DNA of 64,000 nucleotides from assembly GCA_963662525.1 (NCBI GenBank), contig OY759717.1, positions 2,852,001-2,916,000 on the forward strand. The letters are read 5' to 3'. Both the position numbers and the translations under genes were made by a program. The stretch is from CAZSDU01 sp963662525 (GTDB lineage: Bacteria; Bacteroidota; Bacteroidia; Bacteroidales; FEN-979). Below the pieces are notes generated by a model that was given only the letters and a program-made list of their open reading frames with translations, was not told the DNA's origin and ran no database searches. Each line of letters opens with the position of its first letter. Position 1 is the stretch's first letter. Positions 27,125 through 36,393 of this stretch are shown in pieces.

Positions 27125-29804
27125 AAGGAGCAGTGGCGTCAGCCCCGGTAAAGGTGATCAGCGGAGCCGCTGCATTCTGGCAAACTGAAGTCGACCCGGC
27201 AATGGTTGCCGTGGGCAAAGGATTCACTACCACGGTGGCGTTTCCCACCTGCGATTGTGAACAGGTCGTGGAACTTGCATCCTGCACGCTCACCAGGCTG
27301 TATACGAAGGTTCCCACAACTGCGGTGGGAGCGGCAACGGTAACGCTGTTACCGGCCGAAGTGGTAACCACCTGGTCGGCCCCGCCATTGATCTTGTAAG
27401 TGAAGGTATAAGGAGCAGTAGCTGAAGCTCCTGTAAATGTGATCAGCGGAGCTGCTGCATTCTGGCAAACTGAAGTAGTTCCTGAAATGGTAGCCGTGGG
27501 CAAAGGATTCACTACCACGGTAGCGCTTCCCACCTGCGATTGTGAACAGGTCGTGGAACTTGCATCCTGCACGCTCACCAGGCTGTACACGAAGGTTCCC
27601 ACAACTGTCGTGGGAGCGGCAACAGTAACGCTGTTCCCGGCTGAAGTGGTAATCACCTGGTCGGCCCCGCCGTTGATCTTGTAAGTGAAGGTATAAGGAG
27701 CAGTGGCGTCAGCCCCGGTAAAGGTGATCAGCGGAGCTGCTGCATTCTGACAAACTGAAGTAGATCCGGCAATGGTTGCCGTAGGCGAAGGATTCACTAC
27801 CACGGTGGCGTTTCCCACCTGCGATTGTGAGCAGGTCGTGGAACTTGCATCCTGCACGCTTACCAGGCTGTACACGAAGGTTCCCACAACTCCGGTAGGA
27901 GCGGCAACGGTAACGCTGTTCCCGGCTGAAGTGGTAACCACCTGGTCGGCCCCACCGTTGATTTTGTAAGTGAAGGTATAGGGAGCGGTGGCGTCAGCCC
28001 CGGTAAATGTGATCAGCGGAGCCGCTGCATTCTGGCAAACTGAAGTCGACCCGGCAATGGTGGCCGTGGGCAAAGGATTCACGTTTACATCATAGAGTAA
28101 AGAAGTTCCAGTACATGATTTATTATTTGTATAGCTAACTTTCACCCATTGAGAGCCGGTGGAAGTCCATTGAACAGTAAGAGAGTTGGTTCCTTGTCCT
28201 GAAATATAGTTTGCTCCTGAGGAGTATGTCCAGTTATAGTTAGTATTACCGGCAAGGGTTGTATAAGTTGTGCTTGGTTCAGAAATGCAGACACTTGTGT
28301 TGCCGGAAATGGGAGGGACAGGTCCAGGGTTAACAATAACCTCTTTTGATGTTGGAGGATTAGATGTACAGCCTCCGGGATCAGTATAATTTACAGTTAT
28401 TGTCTGTGTTGTGGAAGTTGACCATTTCACAGTCAATGTATTGTCAGTTGTTCCACCACCACTCACCCAAGTAGCGCCGGGATATGTCCATAAATAATTC
28501 GATTTTCCAGTCTGTGTTGTAAATGTTGCTTCCTCTCCTACACAGACTTCTCCCACTCCACTAATAACAGGTGTTTCGAATAGATTGACGGTGACATTTT
28601 CTGTTCCAGGGGTAGCAACCGGACAACCTTCGTTTGATTTATAGGTCACACTTACAGTTTGTGATCCGACATTGTCCCATTTGATTTGTGCAGTATTGCC
28701 TGAAGTGCTTATTATCGTCCCGATATTGGCGGACCAGTTATAACCAATCCATCCAGGATCCGTGGTATATCCCCAGGTTGAACCTTGACAGACATTATTT
28801 AGCCCGGTAATAGTAGGATTTGGTGGTAATGGATTTACAGTCATAGGATGATCATCCCAGGCTGAACCATTATCACAAGTGCCAACTACTGCAAAATAAG
28901 TCGTTGCAGTTGCTGGATTGACTGTAATATCAGGGCCGTATCCTAAAAATGTCCCTCCCGGAGGTAAAGCATCTTTATACCATTTAATCCCGCTGGGGGC
29001 AAATCTTGTACCTTCGTTCACTGCCGTCCATACAGTATAATTTCTGCCAGTTGCTGTAAAAGCTATATCACCAACATCGTTAATAACACCCTGGGTTGCT
29101 CCTTCATTAGAACTCGGGCATTGGGGTTTTGACATGATGAAGTTCTCGATGATACTGCTTTGCTCATTCAAGACGATCATAAATGAGCCACGTGCAACAG
29201 GATCTCCTTGGCAATTAAATAATGGACAGTTCAGCCAATAAACGATAAGTTTCCTGTTGGGGTAAGATCCTGAGGTATAATAAAAAACACAATTTCCTGA
29301 GCCATTAGCACCAGGATACCAATCCTGCCAGGGAGCAAAAATACAATTTTTAGGAACTGCAGGATTAGGTGGATTTGGGGGAATCTCAGCCGCTACATAT
29401 GTAGTCCAGCTATGAGTTGTCGGATCCGTAAAACCAATCCAGCCATTTGAACCAACATAGAATTTTGTATATTGCTGATTAAAAAAACAGAAAGTAAAGC
29501 CAATATCATAACCACTATGATCAGCTCCTGCTCCGCCTGCCCAGCAATCATCGTGGCCACTGGCTGTACAATGTGTAAAGTCAGGATCGATAGCAGTCCC
29601 TCCTGAAAAGTCGGGATGTTCTTCGTAGTCTATAATTTCGAAATTGTAACTCGTGGTTCCGAAACCTGACCCGCTGACGTCTGCATGAAGTACGGTTGAT
29701 TGCCCGGCACAAATGGCATCAGCGCCGGTAATAGTTACAGTTTGATTGACTGCATGATATACAATCAACATAAATACAATGGTTGTAATTATTTTTTTGT
29801 CCAT
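24942..29804 (-). CDS. giant secreted repeat protein: nidogen-like head, Ig-like repeats, FISUMP C-terminus
   Basis: A 1620-aa protein with an N-terminal signal (about 1-20). The head (~25-300) has the pattern GYDIGFTFCFFNQQYTKFYV, GSNGWIGFT and NCIFAPWQDW, resembling beta-sandwich heads of the nidogen-like type in Bacteroidota surface proteins. PKD/Ig-like modules (~300-575) follow, with LWTYPGATWVSGGGTTDNT and similar units. Eight tandem 95-aa repeats (~575-1335) and the FISUMP domain (~1415-1620) complete it. Its last ~730 residues are the same as those of the downstream paralog because of a 2.2-kb DNA duplication. There is no T9SS type A or B tail. Likely extracellular, adhesive or structural. 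Confidence 0.88.
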   Translation of the reverse strand: MDKKIITTIVFMLIVYHAVNQTVTITGADAICAGQSTVLHADVSGSGFGTTSYNFEIIDYEEHPDFSGGTAIDPDFTHCTASGHDDCWAGGAGADHSGYDIGFTFCFFNQQYTKFYVGSNGWIGFTDPTTHSWTTYVAAEIPPNPPNPAVPKNCIFAPWQDWYPGANGSGNCVFYYTSGSYPNRKLIVYWLNCPLFNCQGDPVARGSFMIVLNEQSSIIENFIMSKPQCPSSNEGATQGVINDVGDIAFTATGRNYTVWTAVNEGTRFAPSGIKWYKDALPPGGTFLGYGPDITVNPATATTYFAVVGTCDNGSAWDDHPMTVNPLPPNPTITGLNNVCQGSTWGYTTDPGWIGYNWSANIGTIISTSGNTAQIKWDNVGSQTVSVTYKSNEGCPVATPGTENVTVNLFETPVISGVGEVCVGEEATFTTQTGKSNYLWTYPGATWVSGGGTTDNTLTVKWSTSTTQTITVNYTDPGGCTSNPPTSKEVIVNPGPVPPISGNTSVCISEPSTTYTTLAGNTNYNWTYSSGANYISGQGTNSLTVQWTSTGSQWVKVSYTNNKSCTGTSLLYDVNVNPLPTATIAGSTSVCQNAAAPLITFTGADATAPYTFTYKINGGADQVVTTSAGNSVTVAAPTGVVGTFVYSLVSVQDASSTTCSQSQVGNATVVVNPSPTATIAGSTSVCQNAAAPLITFTGADATAPYTFTYKINGGADQVITTSAGNSVTVAAPTTVVGTFVYSLVSVQDASSTTCSQSQVGSATVVVNPLPTATISGTTSVCQNAAAPLITFTGASATAPYTFTYKINGGADQVVTTSAGNSVTVAAPTAVVGTFVYSLVSVQDASSTTCSQSQVGNATVVVNPLPTATIAGSTSVCQNAAAPLITFTGADATAPYTFTYQINGGADQVVTTSAGNSVTVAAPTGVVGTFVYSLVSVQDASSTTCSQSQVGSATISVNPLPTATIAGSTSVCQNAAAPLITFTGADATAPYTFTYQINGGADQVVTTSAGNSVTVAAPTAVVGTFVYSLVSVQDASSTTCSQSQVGSATISVNPLPTATISGTTSVCQNAAAPLITFTGAEATAPYTFTYKINGGADQVVTTSAGNSVTVAAPTAVVGTFVYSLVSVQDASSTTCSQSQVGSATVVVNPLPTATIAGTTAVCQNAAAPLITFTGADATAPYTFTYKINGGADQVVTTTVGNSVSVIVPTGTGGTFVYSLVSVQDASSTTCSQSQVGSATVVVNPLPTATIAGTTPVCQNSPSPMITFTGLSATAPYSFTYNINGGPNQVVTTTAGSSVTVAAPTNTLGTFTYNLIRVQDGSSTSCSQLQSGSATITVNSLPIVALPACFDLVTTKNAKPFVLKGGTPLGAGGKYYIDGNLVAGNVLDPSTLGEGSHSISFTYTDINTCQASAVQTMTVYRSNADYQCVNNTFTDPRNTDPATNKYPTFQITANSRTSCWMIKNLNWGNSIASALNQTDNCTVERYCPPNDNSCSAYGSLFQWDELMQYGSTPGWSKGVCPPGWHVPTSLEWQDLIDACQGNGIAAGALKDPLGSFLALLNGMYYLNTTWAFTAADNLKGSMFWTSTMAGSKPLARGINMPNPSVSYYESSKANAFPVRCVKD
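25800..28082. repeat. eight tandem 285-bp repeats in the 1620-aa gene
   Basis: Same 285-bp unit. Half of the array belongs to the 2.2-kb duplication; the other half is a different mosaic of the same variants, including a unique NPSPTATIAG linker (plus-strand ggcgaagga near 27784). Confidence 0.92.
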
Positions 29805-29881
29805 TATATAAGGATACTATAAACCCTGAATAGGTTGCATGCTCAACCTAACATTTTGAAGATGTAAAGGTAGGAATAATT

Positions 29882-32800
29882 TTAATCTTTCACACACCTG
29901 ACCGGGAAAGCATTTGTTTTCGGGCTTTCGTAATTTGAAACTGAAGGGTTAGGGGTGTTGATCCCTCTTGCCAGGGGTTTTGTTCCGGCTATGGTAGAAG
30001 TCCAGAACATGGATGCTTTCATGTTATCCACAGCGGTAAAAGCCCAGGTGGTATTGAGGTAGTACATGCCGTTGAGCAGTGCGCGGAAGCCAGTTGCCGG
30101 GATGAGATCTTTGAGTGCTCCTGCAGCAATGCCGTTGCCCTGGTAGGCATCGATCAGATCCTGCCATTCCAGGGAGGTAGGCACATGCCATCCCGGGGGG
30201 CAAACTCCTTTTGACCAACCCGGGGTACTTCCGTACTGCATGAGTTCATCCCATTGGAACAGGGAGCCGTAAGCAGAGCAGGAGTTGTCGTTGGGCGGAC
30301 AATACCTTTCCACCGTGCAGTTGTCGGTTTGATTCAGGGCTGAAGCGATGCTGTTTCCCCAGTTCAGGTTTTTGATCATCCAGCAGGTAGTTCGGCCATT
30401 GGCAGTGACCGGGTAGGTAGGGTACTTGTTGGTGGCTGGATCGGTATTGCGGGGGTCGGTAAAGGTGTTATTCACGCATTGATAGTCGGCATTGGAACGG
30501 TACACGGTTATGGTTTGAAAAGCAGAAGCCTGGCAGGTGTTGGCATCGGTATAGGTAAAAGAGATGCCATGACCTCCCTCTCCCAGGGTGGAAGGATCCA
30601 GAACATTCCCGGCCACCAGGTTTCCATCGATGTAATACTTGCCACCGGCGCCCAGGGGTGTTCCGCCTTTGAGAATAAAAGGCTTGGCATTGGTGGTTGT
30701 CACCAGATCAAAGCAGGCGGGTAAAGAAACAATGGGAAGGGAATTGACCTGAATGGATTTAACCGGAGACAGGGGGCCAAAGCCGCAGGTATTGGAACCT
30801 TTCACGGTCAGATCCCCGCTTGTAGCAGTAGCATTAAAGCTGATGGTCACTGAATTTCCATTGTTCACGATGGTAGCCCCGCTGCCGGAATAATTCCATA
30901 CATAAGATTCTGCATTGAGAATGGCAGGAACGTTGTAAGCAACATTGTTCCATGTTTTACAAACTCCAGAAGGCCCATTGATGGCAGCAGCGGCAACCGG
31001 CCATGGATTGAGGGTGACGGTGTACTGGGGCGCCGGAGCCGAACAATTGGTCCCGCTATAATGAATGGTTTCGACTAGGTTAAGGTTTGCGGTTGGATTA
31101 TTCCCCCATAACACACTCACCGTAGATCCGGTTTGTCCCCATTGAATAGTACCACCAAGAACGGTCCAGTCGTAAGTGTGACCAATAACAATTGGATTCA
31201 CGGTATAATTCTGCTGGGATAAACCGCAGATGGGCGTTGGTCCGGTGATCACCGGACTGGGCAGGGCATTGACCGTAACCGGGTATAAGGTGGGTAGAGC
31301 GGCAGTACAACCGGTACCAATAACATAATTGATACTTATGTTATAAGTGGCAGGGCCCGACCATTTCACCTTGACAGTAGCATCGTGATCACCACCACCC
31401 GATAGTATCTGTCCGGCGGGTGGAATAATCCAGGTATAGGTTGTCGCCCCGGTCTCTGTAAAATAATCTGCAATATCGCCATCACAAACCGAAGCAGGAC
31501 CGGTCACGGTAGGAGCAGGCAGGAGATTCACGATAATGGTAGCGCTTCCCGACTGGGGCTGCGAACAGGTGGTTGAACTTCCATCCTGCACGCTGATAAG
31601 GTTGTAGGTGAATGTTCCCAGAATATTTGTCGGAGCAGCCACAGTTACGCTGCTTCCAACAGTGGTAGAAACCACCTGGTTAGGTCCGCCATTAATATTA
31701 TAGGTGAAAGTATAAGGAGCAGAGGCCGAAGCGCCGGTAAAGGTGATCAGGGGAGAAGCTAAGTTCTGACAAACCTGAGTCGATCCGGCAATGGTTGCCG
31801 TGGGCAAAGGATTCACTACCACGGTAGCGCTTCCTACCTGCGATTGTGAACAGGTCGTGGAACTTGCATCCTGCACGCTCACCAGGCTGTACACGAAAGT
31901 TCCCACCACTGCGGTGGGAGCGGCAACGGTAACGCTGTTCCCGGCCGAAGTGGTAATCACCTGGTCGGCCCCGCCGTTGATCTTGTAGGTGAAGGTATAG
32001 GGAGCAGTGGCCTCAGCTCCTGTAAAGGTGATCAGCGGAGCCACGGAGTTCTGGCAAACCGCGGTTGTTCCTGCAATAGTTGCCGTGGGCAGAGGATTCA
32101 CTATCACGGTGGCGCTTCCCACCTGCGATTGTGAACAGGTCGTGGAACTTGCATCCTGCACGCTCACCAGGCTGTACACGAAGGTTCCCACAACTCCGGT
32201 AGGAGCGGCAACGGTAACGCTGTTCCCGGCTGAAGTGGTAACCACCTGGTCGGCCCCGCCGTTGATCTTGTATGTGAAGGTATAGGGAGCAGTGGCTGAA
32301 GCTCCGGTAAAGGTGATCAGCGGAGCCGCTGCATTCTGGCAAACAGAAGTAGTCCCTGAAATGGTTGCCGTGGGCAAAGGATTCACTACCACGGTAGCGC
32401 TTCCTACCTGCGATTGTGAACAGGTCGTGGAGCTTGCATCCTGCACGCTCACCAGGCTGTACACGAAAGTTCCCACAACCCCGGTGGGAGCGGCAACGGT
32501 AACGCTGTTCCCGGCTGAAGTGGTAACCACCTGGTCGGCCCCACCGTTGATCTTGTAGGTGAAGGTGTAAGGAGCAGTGGCGTCAGCCCCGGTAAAGGTG
32601 ATCAGCGGAGCCACGGAGTTCTGGCAAACCGCGGTTGTTCCTGCAATAGTAGCAGTGGGCAAAGGATTCACAGAAATGGTTGCGCTTCCTGCCTGGGATT
32701 GTGAACAGGTCGTGGAGCTTGCATCCTGCACGCTCACCAGGCTGTACACGAAAGTTCCCACAACTGCGGTGGGAGCGGCAACGGTAACGCTGTTCCCGGC

Positions 32801-35800
32801 TGAAGTGGTAACCACCTGGTCGGCCCCGCCGTTGATCTTGTAGGTGAAGGTATAAGGAGCAGTGGCTGAAGCTCCGGTAAAGGTGATCAGCGGAGCCGCT
32901 GCATTCTGGCAAACAGAAGTAGTCCCTGAAATGGTTGCCGTGGGCAAAGGATTCACTACCACGGTAGCGCTTCCTACCTGCGATTGTGAACAGGTCGTGG
33001 AACTTGCATCCTGCACGCTCACCAGGCTGTACACGAAGGTTCCCACAACTGCGGTGGGAGCGGCAACGGTAACGCTGTTACCGGCCGAAGTGGTAACCAC
33101 CTGGTCGGCCCCGCCATTGATCTTGTAGGTGAAGGTATAGGGAGCAGTAGCGTCAGCCCCGGTAAAGGTGATCAGCGGAGCCGTTGCATTCTGACAAACT
33201 GAAGTAGTCCCTGAAATGGTAGCAGTAGGCAAAGGATTCACTACCACGGTAGCGCTTCCCGACTGCGATTGTGAACAGGTCGTGGAACTTGCATCCTGCA
33301 CGCTCACCAGGCTGTACACGAAGGTTCCCACAACTGCGGTGGGAGCGGCAACTGTAACGCTGTTCCCGGCCGAAGTGGTAACCACCTGGTCGGCCCCGCC
33401 GTTGATCTTGTAGGTGAAGGTATAAGGAGCAGTGGCTGAAGCTCCGGTAAAGGTGATCAGCGGAGCCGCTGCATTCTGGCAAACTGAAGTAGTTCCTGAA
33501 ATGGTAGCCGTAGGCAAAGGATTCACTATCACGGTGGCGCTTCCCGACTGAGATTGTGAACAGGTCGTGGAGCTTGCATCCTGCACGCTCACCAGGCTGT
33601 ACACGAAGGTTCCCACAACTGCGGTGGGAGCGGCAACGGTAACGCTGTTCCCGGCCGAAGTGGTAACCACCTGGTCGGTCCCGCCGTTGATCTTGTAGGT
33701 GAAGGTATAAGGAGCAGTGGCGTCAGCCCCGGTAAATGTGATCAGCGGAGCCGCTGCATTCTGACAAACTGAAGTAGTTCCTGAGATAGTAGCAGTAGGC
33801 AAGGGGTTCACAGTGACATTATAGGGGGTAGGGGTTTCGGCTGTACAACCGGTGGTTGGTTCAGTATAATTGACGTTGATATCATAATTTCCTACCGTAT
33901 TCCAGGTCAGGGTAATAGTGTTGTCAGTAGTCGTTCCACCTGCTGTTTTTGTGGCTTCCGCAGGATAGGTCCAGAGGTAATTTGTTTTACTAGCCTGGGT
34001 AGTGTATACTTTTCCCGGAACTCCGAGACAAACAGGGCTTTCACCATTAAGAGTAGGTGTTGTAAGCGCATTGACGGTGATAGTTGCACTTCCGGGCTGA
34101 AGCTGATTACATGCAGCAGTGCTTCCTTCCCTGACACTGATGAGGTTATAAGTGAAAGTACCGGTAATATTGGTTGGGGCGGGTATTGTGACCGTATTCC
34201 CTGCCACTGTGGTGACAATCTGATCAGATCCGCCATTGATGTTATAGGTAAAGGTGTAAGGTTCTGTGGCGGCGCCACCGGTAAAGGTGATGAGTGGGGA
34301 AGGATAATTCTGGCAAACGGATGTCGTTCCCGAGATGGAGGCTGTAGGTAAAGGATTAATGCTGGCTGTAAAAGCAGTACGGCTGGTACTTATACAATTT
34401 GATGCATTATCGACAGCCTCTGCATAATAGGTAGTAGTTGCACTCAGAAAAGGAGTAACGAAAGGGTTTGATGAGGAAAGCAGGGATCCTCCGCTGGCTG
34501 CATCGTACCAGTCAATTCTGACATCCGGCACTGTATTTGCGGTTATCGTTACTTGTCCCGGGCCACATTGCAGAACTGTGGTTGACCCTGTCGGAGATGC
34601 AGGAATGGGAAAGGCATTAAGGACAAAATCGGCCCGTGGTGGATCACTTGCACAAAGAGAGGCTGGATTATATGCTTCAGCATAAATATGTGTAGTTCCG
34701 GTGGTACTCAGGGTTATGGTATAGGGAATACCGGAATTGCTGGTTGCCAGGGGTGCAGATCCTCCTGATGGCACATCCCACCAGCGGACGATTTCACCGG
34801 GTAATACGGTTGCTGAAACGTCAACATCCCCTATTCCACAGCGGTCCACAGGGGAAGTACCTACGGGAAGGGGTGGCATTGCTTCATGTGTGTTCGTGAT
34901 CGTTGATGTACTTGTACTGGCCGAATACCACCAGGTATTGATCATTTTATCATGGCACTCAGTGCTTCCTGTACCCCAGACGTGGCATCCTGTAGTATCA
35001 AGGCCAACAATGGTTGGCTCACAACCGGCAGTGTTTTCAAAAACAGCCGGACAGGCAGTTCCACCGCTTAGTGACCGGTCATCCCAGAAAACTTTTGGAC
35101 TACTTATATCCGGGTTGATTGGTCTGATCAGGGTCACAACAAATCCCTTATAGTTTTGTTCAATATCCCAAAGTGGTAAATTTGTCAATCCATTCACATA
35201 GGTTATTTCAATGGTGATCGGTGTGCCGTCAGGTACCATATTCCCCAATTTATCTTTTCCGTCCCAGGCAATAAAATTCCAACCTGCGTTGACGACTTTA
35301 TATAATGAAACATCAGTGGCAGGGCTGCCAGGCAATACTATTTTTATTTGAACATTGCCTTTTTTATTGACATTGACCCAGATGTATTTTTTTCCGCTGC
35401 ATTGAGGAAAATTTGGGTCGAAAGTGATATAAGGTGTCCCTACCATGCTGCCATATTCTCCATCAGGATAAGCTGTAATATCAGGGTTGTTCAGAAAAAC
35501 CCGATAACGGGCGATTCCGGGGAATGAAGAAGTGGTATTTGAATTTTTTGATTTTCTGTCTTCGGCAAAATCCCCAGTGCTATCTACTCCATTTGGATTG
35601 CAGAACAGGGCACAGGCTCCGATATGGGCTTCTTTGAATTTAAGTTTTGTTACAATCCCGTCATCAGAAAAAACATAAAATCTTGGAGAGAAGTTCTGAA
35701 TAGGGCTTAATGTTGCATAGAACTGCCATGCCTGGGAAAATACACGGCCATTGATTTTATCTTCTGGCAATGCAGGGTCGTTATTTCCGTTAACTACCTG

Positions 35801-36304
35801 GAAATCGAAGGGGTCAAACTGACAATTCGAATTATCGAAATCGATCGAATAATCGCCCAGAGCAGTAGGATCCGTAACTTTATAAACAATGGGGTCATAC
35901 CCACCTATATCCTTGAATGGGCCAATGGTGGCCTGTTTAAAAAATTTTATCAATCCGGGTTGTGAGTTGGTCATAGTCGGACAGGTTCCTGACTTCACCA
36001 CGGTTCCTGAAGGGTTCCTTAAGCGGTAAGTTATATTCCCCGTAGTTGTCTTAAGACCGAATAGTATTGTTTCATTTACATTATGAATATGAATATACAG
36101 CCGGTATCCTGCTGGAGGACGGCTATTTCCTGTACCTGTATGAGCAAATTGAGTATATCCACTGGTCATGACAAGGAGTGAACCATAGGTATTTGTGCTA
36201 TCTGGCCTTACTTCCTTAGTTCCTTCTCCGAAAGCAAAGGAACTAACAAGAAAAACCTGAAGTAGCATTATATAAATAAAACGGGGGACAAAGGTTGATC
36301 TCAT
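29882..36304 (-). CDS. giant secreted repeat protein, 2140 aa, FISUMP C-terminus
   Basis: The largest member. It has a signal peptide (1-26). The head (~30-500) is shared in plan with the next upstream paralog (EVRPDSTNTYGS..., a FlgD-like WNFIAWDGKDKLGNMVPDGT, VFWDDRSLSGG, INTWWYS). Two Ig-like modules and one divergent 95-aa repeat (~650-745) follow, then an Ig module and eight tandem 95-aa repeats (~830-1595), further PKD-like modules, and a FISUMP domain (~1930-2140). The repeat linkers alternate between VVVNPLPTATISG, VIVNP and ISVNP forms. The FISUMP copy has LKDLIPATGFRALLNG where the two downstream paralogs have LKDPLGSFLALLNG, so it lies outside their recent duplication. Confidence 0.9.
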   Translation of the reverse strand: MRSTFVPRFIYIMLLQVFLVSSFAFGEGTKEVRPDSTNTYGSLLVMTSGYTQFAHTGTGNSRPPAGYRLYIHIHNVNETILFGLKTTTGNITYRLRNPSGTVVKSGTCPTMTNSQPGLIKFFKQATIGPFKDIGGYDPIVYKVTDPTALGDYSIDFDNSNCQFDPFDFQVVNGNNDPALPEDKINGRVFSQAWQFYATLSPIQNFSPRFYVFSDDGIVTKLKFKEAHIGACALFCNPNGVDSTGDFAEDRKSKNSNTTSSFPGIARYRVFLNNPDITAYPDGEYGSMVGTPYITFDPNFPQCSGKKYIWVNVNKKGNVQIKIVLPGSPATDVSLYKVVNAGWNFIAWDGKDKLGNMVPDGTPITIEITYVNGLTNLPLWDIEQNYKGFVVTLIRPINPDISSPKVFWDDRSLSGGTACPAVFENTAGCEPTIVGLDTTGCHVWGTGSTECHDKMINTWWYSASTSTSTITNTHEAMPPLPVGTSPVDRCGIGDVDVSATVLPGEIVRWWDVPSGGSAPLATSNSGIPYTITLSTTGTTHIYAEAYNPASLCASDPPRADFVLNAFPIPASPTGSTTVLQCGPGQVTITANTVPDVRIDWYDAASGGSLLSSSNPFVTPFLSATTTYYAEAVDNASNCISTSRTAFTASINPLPTASISGTTSVCQNYPSPLITFTGGAATEPYTFTYNINGGSDQIVTTVAGNTVTIPAPTNITGTFTYNLISVREGSTAACNQLQPGSATITVNALTTPTLNGESPVCLGVPGKVYTTQASKTNYLWTYPAEATKTAGGTTTDNTITLTWNTVGNYDINVNYTEPTTGCTAETPTPYNVTVNPLPTATISGTTSVCQNAAAPLITFTGADATAPYTFTYKINGGTDQVVTTSAGNSVTVAAPTAVVGTFVYSLVSVQDASSTTCSQSQSGSATVIVNPLPTATISGTTSVCQNAAAPLITFTGASATAPYTFTYKINGGADQVVTTSAGNSVTVAAPTAVVGTFVYSLVSVQDASSTTCSQSQSGSATVVVNPLPTATISGTTSVCQNATAPLITFTGADATAPYTFTYKINGGADQVVTTSAGNSVTVAAPTAVVGTFVYSLVSVQDASSTTCSQSQVGSATVVVNPLPTATISGTTSVCQNAAAPLITFTGASATAPYTFTYKINGGADQVVTTSAGNSVTVAAPTAVVGTFVYSLVSVQDASSTTCSQSQAGSATISVNPLPTATIAGTTAVCQNSVAPLITFTGADATAPYTFTYKINGGADQVVTTSAGNSVTVAAPTGVVGTFVYSLVSVQDASSTTCSQSQVGSATVVVNPLPTATISGTTSVCQNAAAPLITFTGASATAPYTFTYKINGGADQVVTTSAGNSVTVAAPTGVVGTFVYSLVSVQDASSTTCSQSQVGSATVIVNPLPTATIAGTTAVCQNSVAPLITFTGAEATAPYTFTYKINGGADQVITTSAGNSVTVAAPTAVVGTFVYSLVSVQDASSTTCSQSQVGSATVVVNPLPTATIAGSTQVCQNLASPLITFTGASASAPYTFTYNINGGPNQVVSTTVGSSVTVAAPTNILGTFTYNLISVQDGSSTTCSQPQSGSATIIVNLLPAPTVTGPASVCDGDIADYFTETGATTYTWIIPPAGQILSGGGDHDATVKVKWSGPATYNISINYVIGTGCTAALPTLYPVTVNALPSPVITGPTPICGLSQQNYTVNPIVIGHTYDWTVLGGTIQWGQTGSTVSVLWGNNPTANLNLVETIHYSGTNCSAPAPQYTVTLNPWPVAAAAINGPSGVCKTWNNVAYNVPAILNAESYVWNYSGSGATIVNNGNSVTISFNATATSGDLTVKGSNTCGFGPLSPVKSIQVNSLPIVSLPACFDLVTTTNAKPFILKGGTPLGAGGKYYIDGNLVAGNVLDPSTLGEGGHGISFTYTDANTCQASAFQTITVYRSNADYQCVNNTFTDPRNTDPATNKYPTYPVTANGRTTCWMIKNLNWGNSIASALNQTDNCTVERYCPPNDNSCSAYGSLFQWDELMQYGSTPGWSKGVCPPGWHVPTSLEWQDLIDAYQGNGIAAGALKDLIPATGFRALLNGMYYLNTTWAFTAVDNMKASMFWTSTIAGTKPLARGINTPNPSVSNYESPKTNAFPVRCVKD
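31515..33812. repeat. eight tandem 285-bp repeats in the 2140-aa gene
   Basis: Eight consecutive 285-bp units, with another diverged unit apart from the array near 34068-34360. Two units share QNSVAP in place of QNAAAP, which shows local copying within this array. Confidence 0.92.
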
Positions 36305-36393
36305 ACAAGCAGTTTTTCAGTAATTGATTACGAAAAATCTGTTGTAAAAGTAATGAAAATTTATTAACCTAACATAACATATCAGAAATGAAT

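Noticed and set aside
20720..28082. 285-bp arrays as a CRISPR or integron cassette array
   Set aside because: Units are contiguous, in frame and encode Ig-like modules; no spacers, attC sites or integrase.
20913..33413. Many 65-92-aa plus-strand frames, repeating every 285 bp, beginning MASAPVKVISG or similar
   Set aside because: They are the antisense of the 95-aa repeats, kept open because the coding strand is repetitive; no independent coding signal.
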